Origin: Pseudomonas monsensis
Lineage (GTDB): Bacteria; Pseudomonadota; Gammaproteobacteria; Pseudomonadales; Pseudomonadaceae
DNA length: 64,000 bases
Reading direction: 5' to 3'
Assembly: GCF_014268495.2 (NCBI RefSeq)
Contig: NZ_CP077087.1
Location: 6,354,896-6,418,895, forward strand
A program made the translations under genes and the position numbers. Below the pieces are notes generated by a model, which saw only the letters and a program-made list of their open reading frames with translations, did not search any database and was not told the origin of the DNA. Positions 27,524 through 35,496 of the stretch are shown one piece after another (the stretch's first letter is position 1; every line of letters begins with the position of its first letter).

Positions 27524-27949
27524 TTACGCCCCTTCACCGTGCAAGGTGGCGAGGACTTTACGGGCACCGCCATGATCACGGTGCTCGCCCAGATAAACGC
27601 CTTGCCAGGTGCCCAGAGCCAGTCGACCTGCCGACACCGGCAGACTGATCTGGCAGCCAAGCACGCTGGCCTTGAAGTGCGCCGGGAGGTCGTCCAGGCC
27701 TTCGTCGTTATGCTCATAGCCGTCTGCTCCTTGTGGGATCAGACGATTGAAAAATCGTTCGAAGTCGCGGCGGACCGCCGGATCGGCGTTCTCGTTGATG
27801 GTCAACGACGCCGAGGTATGCTGCAGCCACAAATGCAACAGACCGACCCGACACTGCCTGAGTTCAGGCAGCCCGGCGAGTAACTCGTCCGTTACCAGAT
27901 GAAAGCCCCGGGGCCGTGCCCGCAGGGTTATCAGAGTCTGTTGCCACAT
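27524..27949 (-). CDS. yjbQ: YjbQ (UPF0047) family protein
   Basis: 141 residues from ATG 27949 (MWQQTLITL). The family motif LLHLWLQHTSASLTINENAD and the later EHRDHGGARKV are intact, with His residues placed for metal or phosphate binding. Members have weak thiamine-phosphate synthase activity in complementation tests, but the cellular role is unsettled. Confidence 0.92.
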   Translation of the reverse strand: MWQQTLITLRARPRGFHLVTDELLAGLPELRQCRVGLLHLWLQHTSASLTINENADPAVRRDFERFFNRLIPQGADGYEHNDEGLDDLPAHFKASVLGCQISLPVSAGRLALGTWQGVYLGEHRDHGGARKVLATLHGEGA

Positions 27950-28120
27950 ACAGTTCTCCGCACGTTCGGGGCGCATTCTAGCGCGCTCTGGGAAAAAACA
28001 AAGGCCCTAATATTCCCGCAATGTTGTAAGCGATTGGCCGCAGAAAAACGCTCGCCGTAAACACGACCAAAGACGTACGAAAAATCCTTTCAGCTGCTCT
28101 CTCTGCGACAAACTCCAGAC

Positions 28121-28153
28121 AAAAAAATGCCCGGCAAGCCGGGCAAGTTTTTT
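28121..28153 (-). terminator. rho-independent terminator after amtB
   Basis: The stem TTGCCCGGC/GCCGGGCA on the minus strand is followed by a T-run. It lies 12 bp after the amtB stop. Confidence 0.9.
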
Positions 28154-28164
28154 GCTGCGCGTAC

Positions 28165-29502
28165 TTACAGGTTGTAGCCGCGTTCGTTGTGTTGTGCCAG
28201 ATCGAGGCCTACGGACTCTTCTTCCTCGGTCACACGCAGACCCATCACAGCGTCCAGGACCTTGAGGATGATGAAGGTGACGATAGCGGTGTAGATCACC
28301 GTGAAGCCGACGCCTTTGCACTGAATCCACACTTGCGCGGCGATGTCGGTCACGGTGCCGAAGCCGCCCAGCGACGGTGCAGCGAATACGCCGGTGAGGA
28401 TCGCGCCGAGGATACCGCCGATACCGTGTACGCCGAACGCGTCCAGGGAATCGTCATAACCGAGTTTGCGTTTCAGGGTAGTGGCGCAGAAGAAGCACAC
28501 CACGCCTGCCGCCAGACCGATCACCAGTGCGCCCATCGGGCCCACGGTGCCAGCAGCCGGAGTAATTGCTACCAGACCGGCCACCACACCCGAGGCGATG
28601 CCCAGTGCACTTGGCTTGCCGTGGGTGATCCACTCGGCAAACATCCAGCCCAGTGCGGCGGCAGCGGTAGCGATCTGGGTGACCAGCATCGCCATACCGG
28701 CGGTGCCGTTGGCCGCCGCAGCGGAACCGGCGTTGAAGCCGAACCAGCCGACCCACAGCATGGCCGCGCCCATCAGGGTGTAACCGAGGTTGTGCGGGGC
28801 CATCGGGGTGGTCGGGAAGCCTTTGCGCTTGCCCAGTACGAGGCAGGCAATCAGACCGGCCACACCGGCGTTGATGTGCACCACGGTGCCGCCCGCGAAG
28901 TCGAGCACGCCCCAGTCCCACATCAGACCGCCGTTGCCGGACCAGACCATGTGCGCGATTGGCGCGTAAACCAGGGTGAACCAGATAGCCATGAAGATCA
29001 GCATCGCGGAGAACTTCATCCGCTCAGCGAACGCACCGACGATCAGCGCCGGGGTGATGATCGCGAAGGTCATCTGGAAGGTGATGAACACCGCCTCAGG
29101 GAACAACGCCGCAGGGCCGGTCAGGCTCGAAGGCGTGACACCGGCGAGGAACGCCTTGCCCATGCCGCCAAAGAACGAGTTGAAGTTGACGACGCCCTGC
29201 TCCATGCCGGTGGTGTCGAACGCAATGCTGTAGCCATAAATGACCCACAGGATGCTGATCAGACCGGTAATGGCGAAGCACTGCATCATCACGGAAAGAA
29301 TGTTTTTCGAGCGAACCATGCCGCCGTAGAACAGCGCCAGGCCCGGGATGGTCATGAACAGCACGAGGGCTGTCGAGGTGAGCATCCAGGCAGTGTCGCC
29401 AGAATTGAGGACTGGGGCCGCCACTTCGTCTGCCGCCATTGCAAGGCTTGGCATTACGATGGACAACAGGGCTCCTAGCCCTGCGAATTTACGCAGAGTC
29501 AT
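28165..29502 (-). CDS. amtB: ammonium transporter
   Basis: 445 residues. A cleaved signal peptide (about 1-23) and eleven membrane helices are expected. Family motifs visible are LALFYGGMVRSKN, the NFAGGTVVH-like block (here DFAGGTVVHINAGVAGL) with pore residues, and the second twin-His region DAFGVHGIGG. It conducts ammonium across the inner membrane and is shut by GlnK binding. The gene follows glnK by 36 bp. Confidence 0.95.
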   Translation of the reverse strand: MTLRKFAGLGALLSIVMPSLAMAADEVAAPVLNSGDTAWMLTSTALVLFMTIPGLALFYGGMVRSKNILSVMMQCFAITGLISILWVIYGYSIAFDTTGMEQGVVNFNSFFGGMGKAFLAGVTPSSLTGPAALFPEAVFITFQMTFAIITPALIVGAFAERMKFSAMLIFMAIWFTLVYAPIAHMVWSGNGGLMWDWGVLDFAGGTVVHINAGVAGLIACLVLGKRKGFPTTPMAPHNLGYTLMGAAMLWVGWFGFNAGSAAAANGTAGMAMLVTQIATAAAALGWMFAEWITHGKPSALGIASGVVAGLVAITPAAGTVGPMGALVIGLAAGVVCFFCATTLKRKLGYDDSLDAFGVHGIGGILGAILTGVFAAPSLGGFGTVTDIAAQVWIQCKGVGFTVIYTAIVTFIILKVLDAVMGLRVTEEEESVGLDLAQHNERGYNL

Positions 29503-29538
29503 ATTGTTTTCTCCTGGGGCGTTGGGGTTTGTGGCGGC

Positions 29539-29877
29539 TTAAATCGCGTCGGTATCGGTTTCGCCGGTACGGATGCGAATCGCCTGTTCCAGATTGACCA
29601 CGAAGATCTTGCCGTCACCGATCTTGCCGGTGTTGGCCGCCTTGGTGATCGCCTCGATCACCCGATCCAGATCCTTGTCGTCGATGGCCACGTCGATTTT
29701 CACCTTGGGCAGAAAATCGACCACATATTCCGCGCCGCGATACAGCTCGGTGTGACCCTTCTGCCGGCCGAAGCCTTTGACTTCAGTAACGGTAATGCCC
29801 TGCACGCCGATTTCGGACAGCGACTCGCGCACGTCGTCCAACTTGAACGGCTTGATGATGGCAGTGACTAGCTTCAT
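29539..29877 (-). CDS. glnK: PII nitrogen regulatory protein GlnK
   Basis: 112 residues from ATG 29877 (MKLVTAIIKPFKLDDVRESL). The T-loop with the uridylylated Tyr51 is in YRGAEYVVDFLPK, and the C-terminal PII signature is GKIGDGKIFV. It senses 2-oxoglutarate and ATP/ADP, and when not uridylylated it blocks AmtB. The glnK-amtB pair is normally activated by NtrC and sigma-54 in nitrogen limitation, but I could not place a convincing sigma-54 site. Confidence 0.95.
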   Translation of the reverse strand: MKLVTAIIKPFKLDDVRESLSEIGVQGITVTEVKGFGRQKGHTELYRGAEYVVDFLPKVKIDVAIDDKDLDRVIEAITKAANTGKIGDGKIFVVNLEQAIRIRTGETDTDAI

Positions 29878-30290
29878 GAAACTCTCTCCCGAATTGGTGG
29901 ACTTGCCCCAGGAAAACAAACCCGACTCAAGTCTAAGCGCAGTGCCTGGCTTTGTAACGCATCGTCGGCCTTACCTGCCCGACTGACGCCAGCTAACCGC
30001 TGCTGACGAAACTCCCCGCTCCGTCTGCCGCACTGCATTCGTCACAGCGACTGCATCAGTGCATGGGTCGAAGGTGACTAAGCAGAAACCTTGCCATCTC
30101 GCCAAAAACCTCTGATTTCAATCCCTTGGCCGCTGCCGCAAGCCATCCCGTGCAAAAGGCCTTGTGGATACGCACAACAACGGTGCGTCGCCGTCCGTCC
30201 CCTTGCGCGAAAAGCGTGCATCCCTGACCACGGGATTGACTATAGACACTGCGTGATACACTGCCCGCCATTGTTTTCAGGACATTCCCC
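29878..30290. other. glnK-ubiK divergent intergenic region
   Basis: 413 bp between the divergent glnK and ubiK genes, which must contain both promoters. A GGCAC half that resembles a sigma-54 -24 element is present upstream of glnK, but the -12 GC is misplaced. No gene or repeat was recognised. Confidence 0.5.
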
Positions 30291-30551
30291 ATGCTCGCGC
30301 CCAAAGACTTCCTCGACGCCCTGAGCGGCACCGCCTCCCGCCTGTTCAGCGGCGACACCCCGCTGCCGAAAGCCGAAATCGAAAGCCAGTTCAAGATGCT
30401 GCTGCAGAGCGCCTTCAGCAAACTCGACCTGGTGAGCCGTGAAGAGTTTGATAGTCAGATGGTCGTTCTGGCCCGCACTCGCGCTCGCCTCGAAAGCCTC
30501 GAAGCCAAAGTCGCCGAGATGGAAGCCAAGCGGACACCGCCCGCGGAATAA
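30291..30551 (+). CDS. ubiK: UbiK (YqiC/BMFP) ubiquinone accessory factor
   Basis: 86 residues. An N-terminal amphipathic helix is followed by a C-terminal trimeric coiled coil with the family block VSREEFDSQMVVLARTRARL. UbiK with UbiJ supports ubiquinone synthesis and binds lipid. It stands between glnK and a repeat, in the usual Pseudomonas place upstream of comM. Confidence 0.93.
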   Translation: MLAPKDFLDALSGTASRLFSGDTPLPKAEIESQFKMLLQSAFSKLDLVSREEFDSQMVVLARTRARLESLEAKVAEMEAKRTPPAE

Positions 30552-30561
30552 TCCGCGCCCT

Positions 30562-30597
30562 CTGTAGGAGCTGCCGAAGGCTGCAATCTTTTGATCT
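30562..30597. repeat. dispersed TGTAGGAGCTGCCGAAGGCT-type REP unit
   Basis: The sequence TGTAGGAGCTGCCGAAGGCT followed by GCAATCTTTTGATC is a form commonly scattered in fluorescent Pseudomonas gaps. Only one copy is in this window. Confidence 0.55.
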
Positions 30598-30689
30598 CCA
30601 GCCCTTCAACCATCCCGGCAACGTCCTACAACTTGCACCACCGCCGTCCGATTGCGCCGAAAAGCCCAGGTTTCTAAGCTCACCCGATG

Positions 30690-30900
30690 CTGAATGTTCA
30701 GCACCGGGTTTGGCGACCCGAACAGCTTAAGGCGCACGACAACCATGATGGCGGCTACATTTACCGCCACATCGTTTCATGGCGGTTGTGCGTGGGAGAC
30801 CTTCGGGTCTGCCGGGTTCCTTTTGCTCCGGTTCGCCAACCCGCGTACAACTGCCACCCAATCGTTTGGCGACGATTGAGGGCAGCCCCTTAAGCAAGAG
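30690..30900 (+). promoter_or_regulatory. strongly folded leader upstream of the BRO-N gene
   Basis: Several perfect hairpins are stacked here: GCTGAA-TG-TTCAGC at 30690-30703, CGGGT-loop-ACCCG at 30706-30721, TGGCGG...CCGCCA at 30750-30770 nested inside a longer CGCAC/GTGCG pairing, and GACC-TTCG-GGTC with a UUCG tetraloop near 30808-30819. Small frames cross the region in several phases, so a coding role is unlikely. It may be a cis-acting RNA or the start of an untranslated leader for the gene at 30911. Confidence 0.5.
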
Positions 30901-30910
30901 GAACTGCTCA

Positions 30911-31438
30911 ATGATTCAAGAAGAGACTTATCTAAGCCCGCACATCTTCACCCGCCACAAACTCCCCCTCCACGCCCTCCTCATCCAGAACCAACCCTGG
31001 TTCTGTGCCCGAGACCTTAGCCGCCTGCTGCACATCTACCTAAACGAACGCATGCTGCGAAAACTCGACCCCGACCAATACCAAACCCGCAAAACCCTGA
31101 TCCACAACCAGATCGAAAACACCCTGCTGATCAGCGAATCAGGCATCTACGCCCTCCTCGTCTACCACTACTGCCCCGAATACCGAGCGCTGCGCGAATG
31201 GCTCACCCACCAAGTCATCCCCACCCTGCGCGACGCCCAACACCCCACCACAAGCGAACGCCCACAACTGAGCCTGCTGAATTGGCCGGACATGACGTTG
31301 AGTTTGTTGCACTGGAATAATCAGCCGTGGATACGGTTGCAGGATGTGCCGCTGATGGTGGTGGAACGGGAAGAGCCGAAGCGCCCAGTAACGGGGCCTT
31401 GGTGGAAAAGAGCTTCGCGGATGCTGCAATCGCTATAA
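30911..31438 (+). CDS. BRO-N domain protein
   Basis: 175 residues from ATG 30911, preceded by AAGAGG. The N-terminal two thirds fit the BRO-N (baculovirus repeated ORF/phage antirepressor) domain: FTRHKLPLHALLIQNQPWFC, a DLSRLLHIYLNERMLRKLD helix pair, and ESGIYALLVYHYCPEYRALR. The last 50 residues hold a second partial copy of the opening motif (MTLSLLHWNNQPWIRLQDV). Such proteins bind DNA and are common as stand-alone genes in Pseudomonas. The target is unknown. Confidence 0.82.
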   Translation: MIQEETYLSPHIFTRHKLPLHALLIQNQPWFCARDLSRLLHIYLNERMLRKLDPDQYQTRKTLIHNQIENTLLISESGIYALLVYHYCPEYRALREWLTHQVIPTLRDAQHPTTSERPQLSLLNWPDMTLSLLHWNNQPWIRLQDVPLMVVEREEPKRPVTGPWWKRASRMLQSL

Positions 31439-31702
31439 GACCGCATGCCGGAGCTGAGCCCTGCGCAAATCGTAAGTCGACTGAAGATTCATCCAGAACT
31501 CAGGCGTAGTGTTGAGATGAATGGCAAGTCTGATTGCCAGATCGGCGCAGATCCTCAGCTGGCAATTCACAAGCTTTTCGATCTCACTTTCGGGCCATTT
31601 CGTGGGCATGGCCAGATCCATGACGGTCATGCCCAACGGCTCCATGAATTCCTTATTCAGAACCTCGCCCGGATGAATCGGGCGCATACCGTTGCTGTTC
31701 AT
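31433..31702 (-). CDS. higA: HigA-type antitoxin, apparently orphan
   Basis: 89 residues with the HigA/VapI-family opening MRPIHPGEVLNKEFMEPLGM (starting at residue 6), a helix-turn-helix, and the ending LRICADLAIRLAIHLNTTPE-FW. A HigB-type toxin normally lies directly upstream, but that side (31703-31900) has no toxin frame. Its end overlaps the BRO-N gene by 6 bp on the other strand. One variant feature is the loss of typical residues in the middle helix (MPTKWPESEIEKLVN). It may be a remnant or act as a stand-alone repressor. Confidence 0.75.
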   Translation of the reverse strand: MNSNGMRPIHPGEVLNKEFMEPLGMTVMDLAMPTKWPESEIEKLVNCQLRICADLAIRLAIHLNTTPEFWMNLQSTYDLRRAQLRHAVL

Positions 31703-31905
31703 TTTTCGCCTTCAGAGGCTGCGTTGAGTGGCCAAACTGGAGCATCCGGTTCAGGGAAGCAAGCCATCGAAACCGTTTCGCCGGCGTCCTACAACTATTA
31801 GGGCATGGCCCTACAAAAATCAGCGTCTGCGCCTGATTACGCGACTCTTCCTCCTTGTACTACGGTAGCCAACGAAGCATCTGTCACCCGAAAAACGAGG
31901 CCTCA

Positions 31906-32103
31906 ATGAAAGACAAAAAGAGAAGGAAAAAGCTAGAGGAGATTGTTGGATATCACGCTGAAGCACTTCGGTTAGCCGGAGGTATTTCAGCCAATCAGCG
32001 TCGTTTTATTGAGGTAGCGGCCAAGTACGGTAAAGAACTCGAACCGGATGGTTGGCTGGCCGGGGGAGGAAGCCGAATAAAAAACCCCAAACAAGAAAAC
32101 TAA
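31906..32103 (+). CDS. small basic hypothetical protein
   Basis: 65 residues from ATG 31906 (MKDKKRRKKLEEIVGYHAEA). It is very basic at the N terminus and ends in a Lys/Asn-rich tail. The helix ISANQRRFIEVAAKYGKEL is amphipathic. I do not recognise the family. It lies between higA and comM. Confidence 0.5.
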   Translation: MKDKKRRKKLEEIVGYHAEALRLAGGISANQRRFIEVAAKYGKELEPDGWLAGGGSRIKNPKQEN

Positions 32104-32250
32104 TGTGGCGCCTCTACTGGGCTTGGGAGGGCAACTTGGCAACATCCAGTGAAGGTTTACCCTCGCGTCCGTGCCACCTGCATTCGCTCTCCCAACTACC
32201 CTTCAAAAACCCGCAGGAAGCGGTTCCCCGATTCAGCTCAAGGAACGACC

Positions 32251-33096
32251 ATGTCCCTCTCCATCGTCCACAGTCGCGCCCAGATTGGCGTGGATGCTCC
32301 CGCTGTCACCGTCGAAGTCCATCTGGCCAACGGTCTGCCGTCGCTGACCATGGTCGGGCTGCCCGAGGCGGCGGTGAAGGAGAGCAAGGATCGGGTGCGC
32401 AGCGCGATCATCAATTCCGGGCTGCAGTTTCCTGCGCGGCGGATCACCTTGAATCTGGCGCCGGCGGATTTGCCCAAGGATGGCGGGCGGTTTGATCTGG
32501 CGATTGCCTTGGGAATTCTGTCCGCGAGTGTGCAGGTGCCGTGTCTGACGCTGGATGATGTGGAATGTCTGGGAGAGTTGGCATTGTCCGGCGCAGTGCG
32601 GCCGGTGCGCGGGGTGTTGCCGGCAGCGTTGGCGGCGCGCAAGGCGGGTCGTGCGTTGGTAGTGCCGCGGGCGAATGCCGAGGAGGCGTGTCTGGCCTCT
32701 GGACTGAAGGTGTTTGCGGTGGATCATCTGCTGGAGGCGGTGGCGCATTTCAATGGGCATACACCGGTCGAGCCGTATGTGTCTGACGGGCTGATGCATG
32801 CCAGCAAGCCTTATCCCGACTTGAATGAAGTGCAGGGGCAAGTGGCGGCGAAACGGGCATTGCTGATTGCCGCTGCGGGGGCGCATAACTTGTTGTTCAG
32901 TGGCCCACCGGGGACCGGCAAAACCTTGTTGGCGAGTCGTCTGCCGGGGCTGCTGCCGCCGCTGTCCGAATGCGAAGCACTGGAAGTGGCGGCGATTCAA
33001 TCGGTCGCCAGCGGCGTGCCGCTGACCCATTGGCCGCAACGTCCTTTTCGCCAGCCGCACCATTCCGCATCCGGGCCGGCGCTGGTCGGTGGCAGC
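32251..33096 (+). pseudogene. comM: comM (yifB), 5' part, split by transposon
   Basis: This is the N-terminal 282 codons of ComM, a Mg-chelatase-like AAA+ helicase that drives branch migration during natural transformation. Visible are the N-terminal domain (MSLSIVHSRAQIGVDAPAVT) and Walker A in FSGPPGTGKTLLASRLPGL. The gene is interrupted directly after HHSASGPALVGGS, before Walker B. The chimeric frame runs 14 more codons into the transposon and stops at 33138. The 3' part is at 55165-55815, and the two join in frame if the element and one GCAGC copy are removed. Confidence 0.95.
33092..33096. repeat. target-site duplication GCAGC (left)
   Basis: GCAGC directly precedes the left terminal repeat and is repeated at 55163-55167. 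A 5-bp duplication is the hallmark of Tn7-family insertion. Confidence 0.93.
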
Positions 33097-33110
33097 TGGG
33101 ACAAAAAGAA
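33097..33110. repeat. left terminal inverted repeat
   Basis: TGGGACAAAAAGAA, identical to the reverse complement of 55149-55162. Confidence 0.95.
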
Positions 33111-33143
33111 ATTACTGAGAAAACAAGGAATAAAATGAGAGTT
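33109..33143 (+). promoter_or_regulatory. two candidate TnsB-binding repeats, left end
   Basis: Two units share an AT-rich heptamer followed by TGAG: AAATTAC-TGAG-AAAA at 33109-33123 and AATAAAA-TGAG-AGTT at 33129-33143. They match the four units at the right end. Tn7-family ends carry several such TnsB sites, usually fewer at one end. Confidence 0.65.
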
Positions 33144-33302
33144 AAACGAATGGAAAGTACCGCTGGAATACCCTCCTCTACGCGCGTTGTCATTGCCAGC
33201 GTTTCTAGCCGCGTCGCACCCACATCTGAAAACCCTTCCTGCTTCAACGATGAGGGCCAAGCAAGACAAGACCTTCCAGATATCATGACCCGCATTAATT
33301 GA
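33135..33302 (+). CDS. small left-end ORF of unknown function
   Basis: 55 codons from ATG 33135, overlapping the stop of the chimeric comM frame (ATGA), with AAGGA 6 bp upstream. The peptide starts MRVKRMESTAGIPSSTRVV and ends DLPDIMTRIN. The same reading frame continues open for about 60 codons past this TGA, so the present gene may be the front part of a longer broken gene. I do not recognise the family. Confidence 0.35.
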   Translation: MRVKRMESTAGIPSSTRVVIASVSSRVAPTSENPSCFNDEGQARQDLPDIMTRIN

Positions 33303-33394
33303 CGAAAGCTTCTATTTACCTCCGGCCATTGTGAAGGGAGCCCTTTGGATGAAATCGATACGAGGGGCTTGCTTAGCGCAGACGAAATCGAATA

Positions 33395-33410
33395 CTGTAC
33401 ATTCATACAG
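33395..33410. promoter_or_regulatory. LexA (SOS) box
   Basis: CTGTACATTCATACAG fits the LexA consensus CTGT-N8-ACAG exactly, and the symmetry extends outward (AATACTGT...ACAGTATT). It lies upstream of the plus-strand cargo, 220-320 bp before the GHKL ATPase gene depending on its start. Confidence 0.75.
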
Positions 33411-33462
33411 TATTCAGGACGAATACCGGCCTTGCGGCGAGGCAACCCGCAGCAAGGTCACC

Positions 33463-33474
33463 GCTCTTTAACAA
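33463..33474 (+). promoter_or_regulatory. rRNA-type boxA antitermination element
   Basis: GCTCTTTAACAA matches the boxA of rRNA leaders, the site where NusB/NusE load to make RNA polymerase resistant to termination. It is about 55 bp after the LexA box and faces the cargo genes. Confidence 0.55.
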
Positions 33475-33577
33475 TTTGCTTCCAGTGAGAAGAACTCAGG
33501 TGACTGGTTTCGTGTTCGCGCCGGATTGGTCATGCTAGGGATGACGTATTTTCTTCAGTCCGAGCAGATAGATGGCA

Positions 33578-33606
33578 TTTTGATTCACTGCTCGCAAGGG
33601 TATAAT
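33578..33606 (+). promoter_or_regulatory. candidate sigma-70 promoter for the GHKL-STAS pair
   Basis: A perfect -10 TATAAT is at 33601-33606, with a weak -35 TTTTGA at 33578-33583 (17-bp spacing). Transcription would start near 33613, about 100 nt before the ATG at 33713. Confidence 0.5.
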
Positions 33607-33712
33607 TTCTAGGCCTGACTTGGTGATTATTGCCGATGTAAGGAAGGGCAAAATCAGGGCTTTGGGATCACCAAAGAAAGACTTTAGGATCAAGAAGTTA
33701 AGCGAAATCTTC

Positions 33713-34804
33713 ATGCGGAAAAGGATTGCCCAGATCTTAAGCGATAGCCCAGGCTTGAAAGCCCGAGATATCGCTAAATTTCTTAACTGCGAACGCCGAG
33801 AAGTTACAAAATGTCTCTATGATAATCTTGAGGAGTTTGTGCAGGACGAAAACTTCGTTTGGTTGCTCAAGAAAAATGCCTGTCTCAAGATCGAGTTCAC
33901 TGCCAGCCGAACCTGGATTACTCAGGAGCATTTTGAGCGTGCGCTAATCAAATATGGCTCGCCGCTTGACAATGCACACGGCCATATCACTTTAAAAATT
34001 CCGAAAGAGCGCAAAGTTCTATTTTGTGCTGCCTCGAGAATTCTGGCATTGGCGAACCAGCTAGCGGAAGTTAAGAGGATTGTGGAACTCGATTTTACCG
34101 AGAACCCCGACGCCCTCTCCTATTTAAATAGAGCGGGATTTTTCGATCAGCTCGCCAAATCTATTAAAGTCCTACCTCGAAAACCTAGTAGTTCTGCCGC
34201 ACAGCGTCACAAAGCAAAAACCACCAAACTGGTGGAGTTGCTTCCTATTGACGCTTACAGCGATGAGAACGTACCGGAACGCTTCAAGTTGAGTTTTATT
34301 GATACTTTTGGAGCCACTCACGCTCAAAAAATCCATAGCGTGCTGGGTGAACTTATCGGAAACGCCGAGGAGCATTCAGGAACAGTAATCCCTGGTTTTG
34401 CAGGCCTTCAAAGCTACACATTGAAAGGCTCTACATCGATCGTAGCTGTCATTTCGGACTCCGGGAAAGGTATCTGCTCAACTCTCAGACCCGCTTTAGA
34501 TTTGCATTACCCTGAAGTTGCAAATCAGTTTCCCAAAACACTGGAAGCTTCCGATGCTCAACTAATCATACATGTTATGCGCAAAGGTGGTTTGAGCAGT
34601 AAAGGTAAAGGAAAGGGCGGGGCAGGCCTTCATACCAGCAGCAGTTACGCCGAAAGCTTAAATGCGAAAATCAGCATTCGGCAGGAAGACTTCTCGGTTG
34701 CGTTAACTTACCGAGATAATGACTTGCATAACCACAGTTGGTCGCTAGGCTTACCTCGACTTCGCGGAACACATATCGTCTTTGAATTCAAACTTGACAG
34801 TTAA
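33713..34804 (+). CDS. winged-helix GHKL ATPase (RsbW-like), candidate defence protein
   Basis: 363 residues from ATG 33713; TTG 33620 or GTG 33623 would add about 30 residues. A winged-helix-like N terminus (KRIAQILSDSPGLKARDIAK) is followed by an alpha/beta segment. The C-terminal half is a GHKL ATPase: N-box LGELIGNAEEHSG, G1 box SDSGKGI, and a glycine lid SKGKGKGGAGL. There is no membrane segment or His-phosphorylation box, so it is not a classic sensor kinase. The next gene, 24 bp downstream, is STAS-like, so the pair resembles an anti-sigma factor and its antagonist. The target is unknown. Confidence 0.75.
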   Translation: MRKRIAQILSDSPGLKARDIAKFLNCERREVTKCLYDNLEEFVQDENFVWLLKKNACLKIEFTASRTWITQEHFERALIKYGSPLDNAHGHITLKIPKERKVLFCAASRILALANQLAEVKRIVELDFTENPDALSYLNRAGFFDQLAKSIKVLPRKPSSSAAQRHKAKTTKLVELLPIDAYSDENVPERFKLSFIDTFGATHAQKIHSVLGELIGNAEEHSGTVIPGFAGLQSYTLKGSTSIVAVISDSGKGICSTLRPALDLHYPEVANQFPKTLEASDAQLIIHVMRKGGLSSKGKGKGGAGLHTSSSYAESLNAKISIRQEDFSVALTYRDNDLHNHSWSLGLPRLRGTHIVFEFKLDS

Positions 34805-34828
34805 TTACATTCTGGTTAAACTCAAAGC

Positions 34829-35392
34829 ATGAACGAGAAAAAACACATAATCGCCCTTCGAGACTTCACGGATGGAAGCAGCAACCCCTATGGCACGATT
34901 AGGGGTAGGAAGGCTCATGCCAAATTGTTGGAAGAGGTTGCCTCACGAGTAGGCGCGAAAACAATTGGTATATCCCTCAATAATATTGATGGCGCCGATG
35001 TTTCATTTCTTCGTGAGTCACTTATATTCACTTTTAAACAGTACGCTAAGAAAATCTCCTTCTATATTTTTGATCTAGTTGATGAAGATATAATCGCTAA
35101 CTTAGAAGGTGCTGCGATATCTGGAGATTTTCGAGTCACGTGCTGGATTGATGGGAAATGCCGGTTCATTGGTCCCGCACCATCTCCAACTAGTCTTCCG
35201 CTGCTCGATCTGGTCATGTCTAACCGCTCTGTTACTACTACCCAGGTTGCCCAGGCGCTTGAGATGAGCGTTCAGAACGCTAGTACGCGACTCAAACGCC
35301 TATCTGAAGAAGGCTTCATTGCCCGGGTGGAGATGTCGGCTGGCAGTGGCGGAAAGGAATTTATCTACAAAGTGATAGGCGAATCTGCTTAA
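34829..35392 (+). CDS. STAS-like (DUF4325) winged-helix protein
   Basis: 187 residues. Residues about 8-100 match the DUF4325/STAS-like domain that typically accompanies GHKL ATPases (YGTIRGRKAHAKLLEEV, then a LNNIDGADVSFLRESL strand-loop-helix). Residues about 125-180 form a winged helix-turn-helix (VTTTQVAQALEMSVQNASTR). It probably binds DNA and the ATPase, by analogy with SpoIIAA/SpoIIAB partner switches. A strong terminator follows. Confidence 0.75.
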   Translation: MNEKKHIIALRDFTDGSSNPYGTIRGRKAHAKLLEEVASRVGAKTIGISLNNIDGADVSFLRESLIFTFKQYAKKISFYIFDLVDEDIIANLEGAAISGDFRVTCWIDGKCRFIGPAPSPTSLPLLDLVMSNRSVTTTQVAQALEMSVQNASTRLKRLSEEGFIARVEMSAGSGGKEFIYKVIGESA

Positions 35393-35415
35393 AGGGGTTG
35401 CCTTATCGAGAATAA

Positions 35416-35446
35416 GGGGTATGCTTACCGGCATACCCCTTTTTTT
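35416..35446 (+). terminator. rho-independent terminator after the GHKL-STAS pair
   Basis: The stem GGGGTATGC/GCATACCCC with loop TTACCG is followed by a run of seven T. Confidence 0.92.
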
Positions 35447-35496
35447 GGCCTGCCGGTAAACGGGGTCATTGAACGAGAAAACATCAGGGATGATCC

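Noticed and set aside
29878..30050. Sigma-54 promoter for glnK
   Set aside because: A GGCAC half-site is present but the downstream GC is at the wrong distance, so I do not annotate it.
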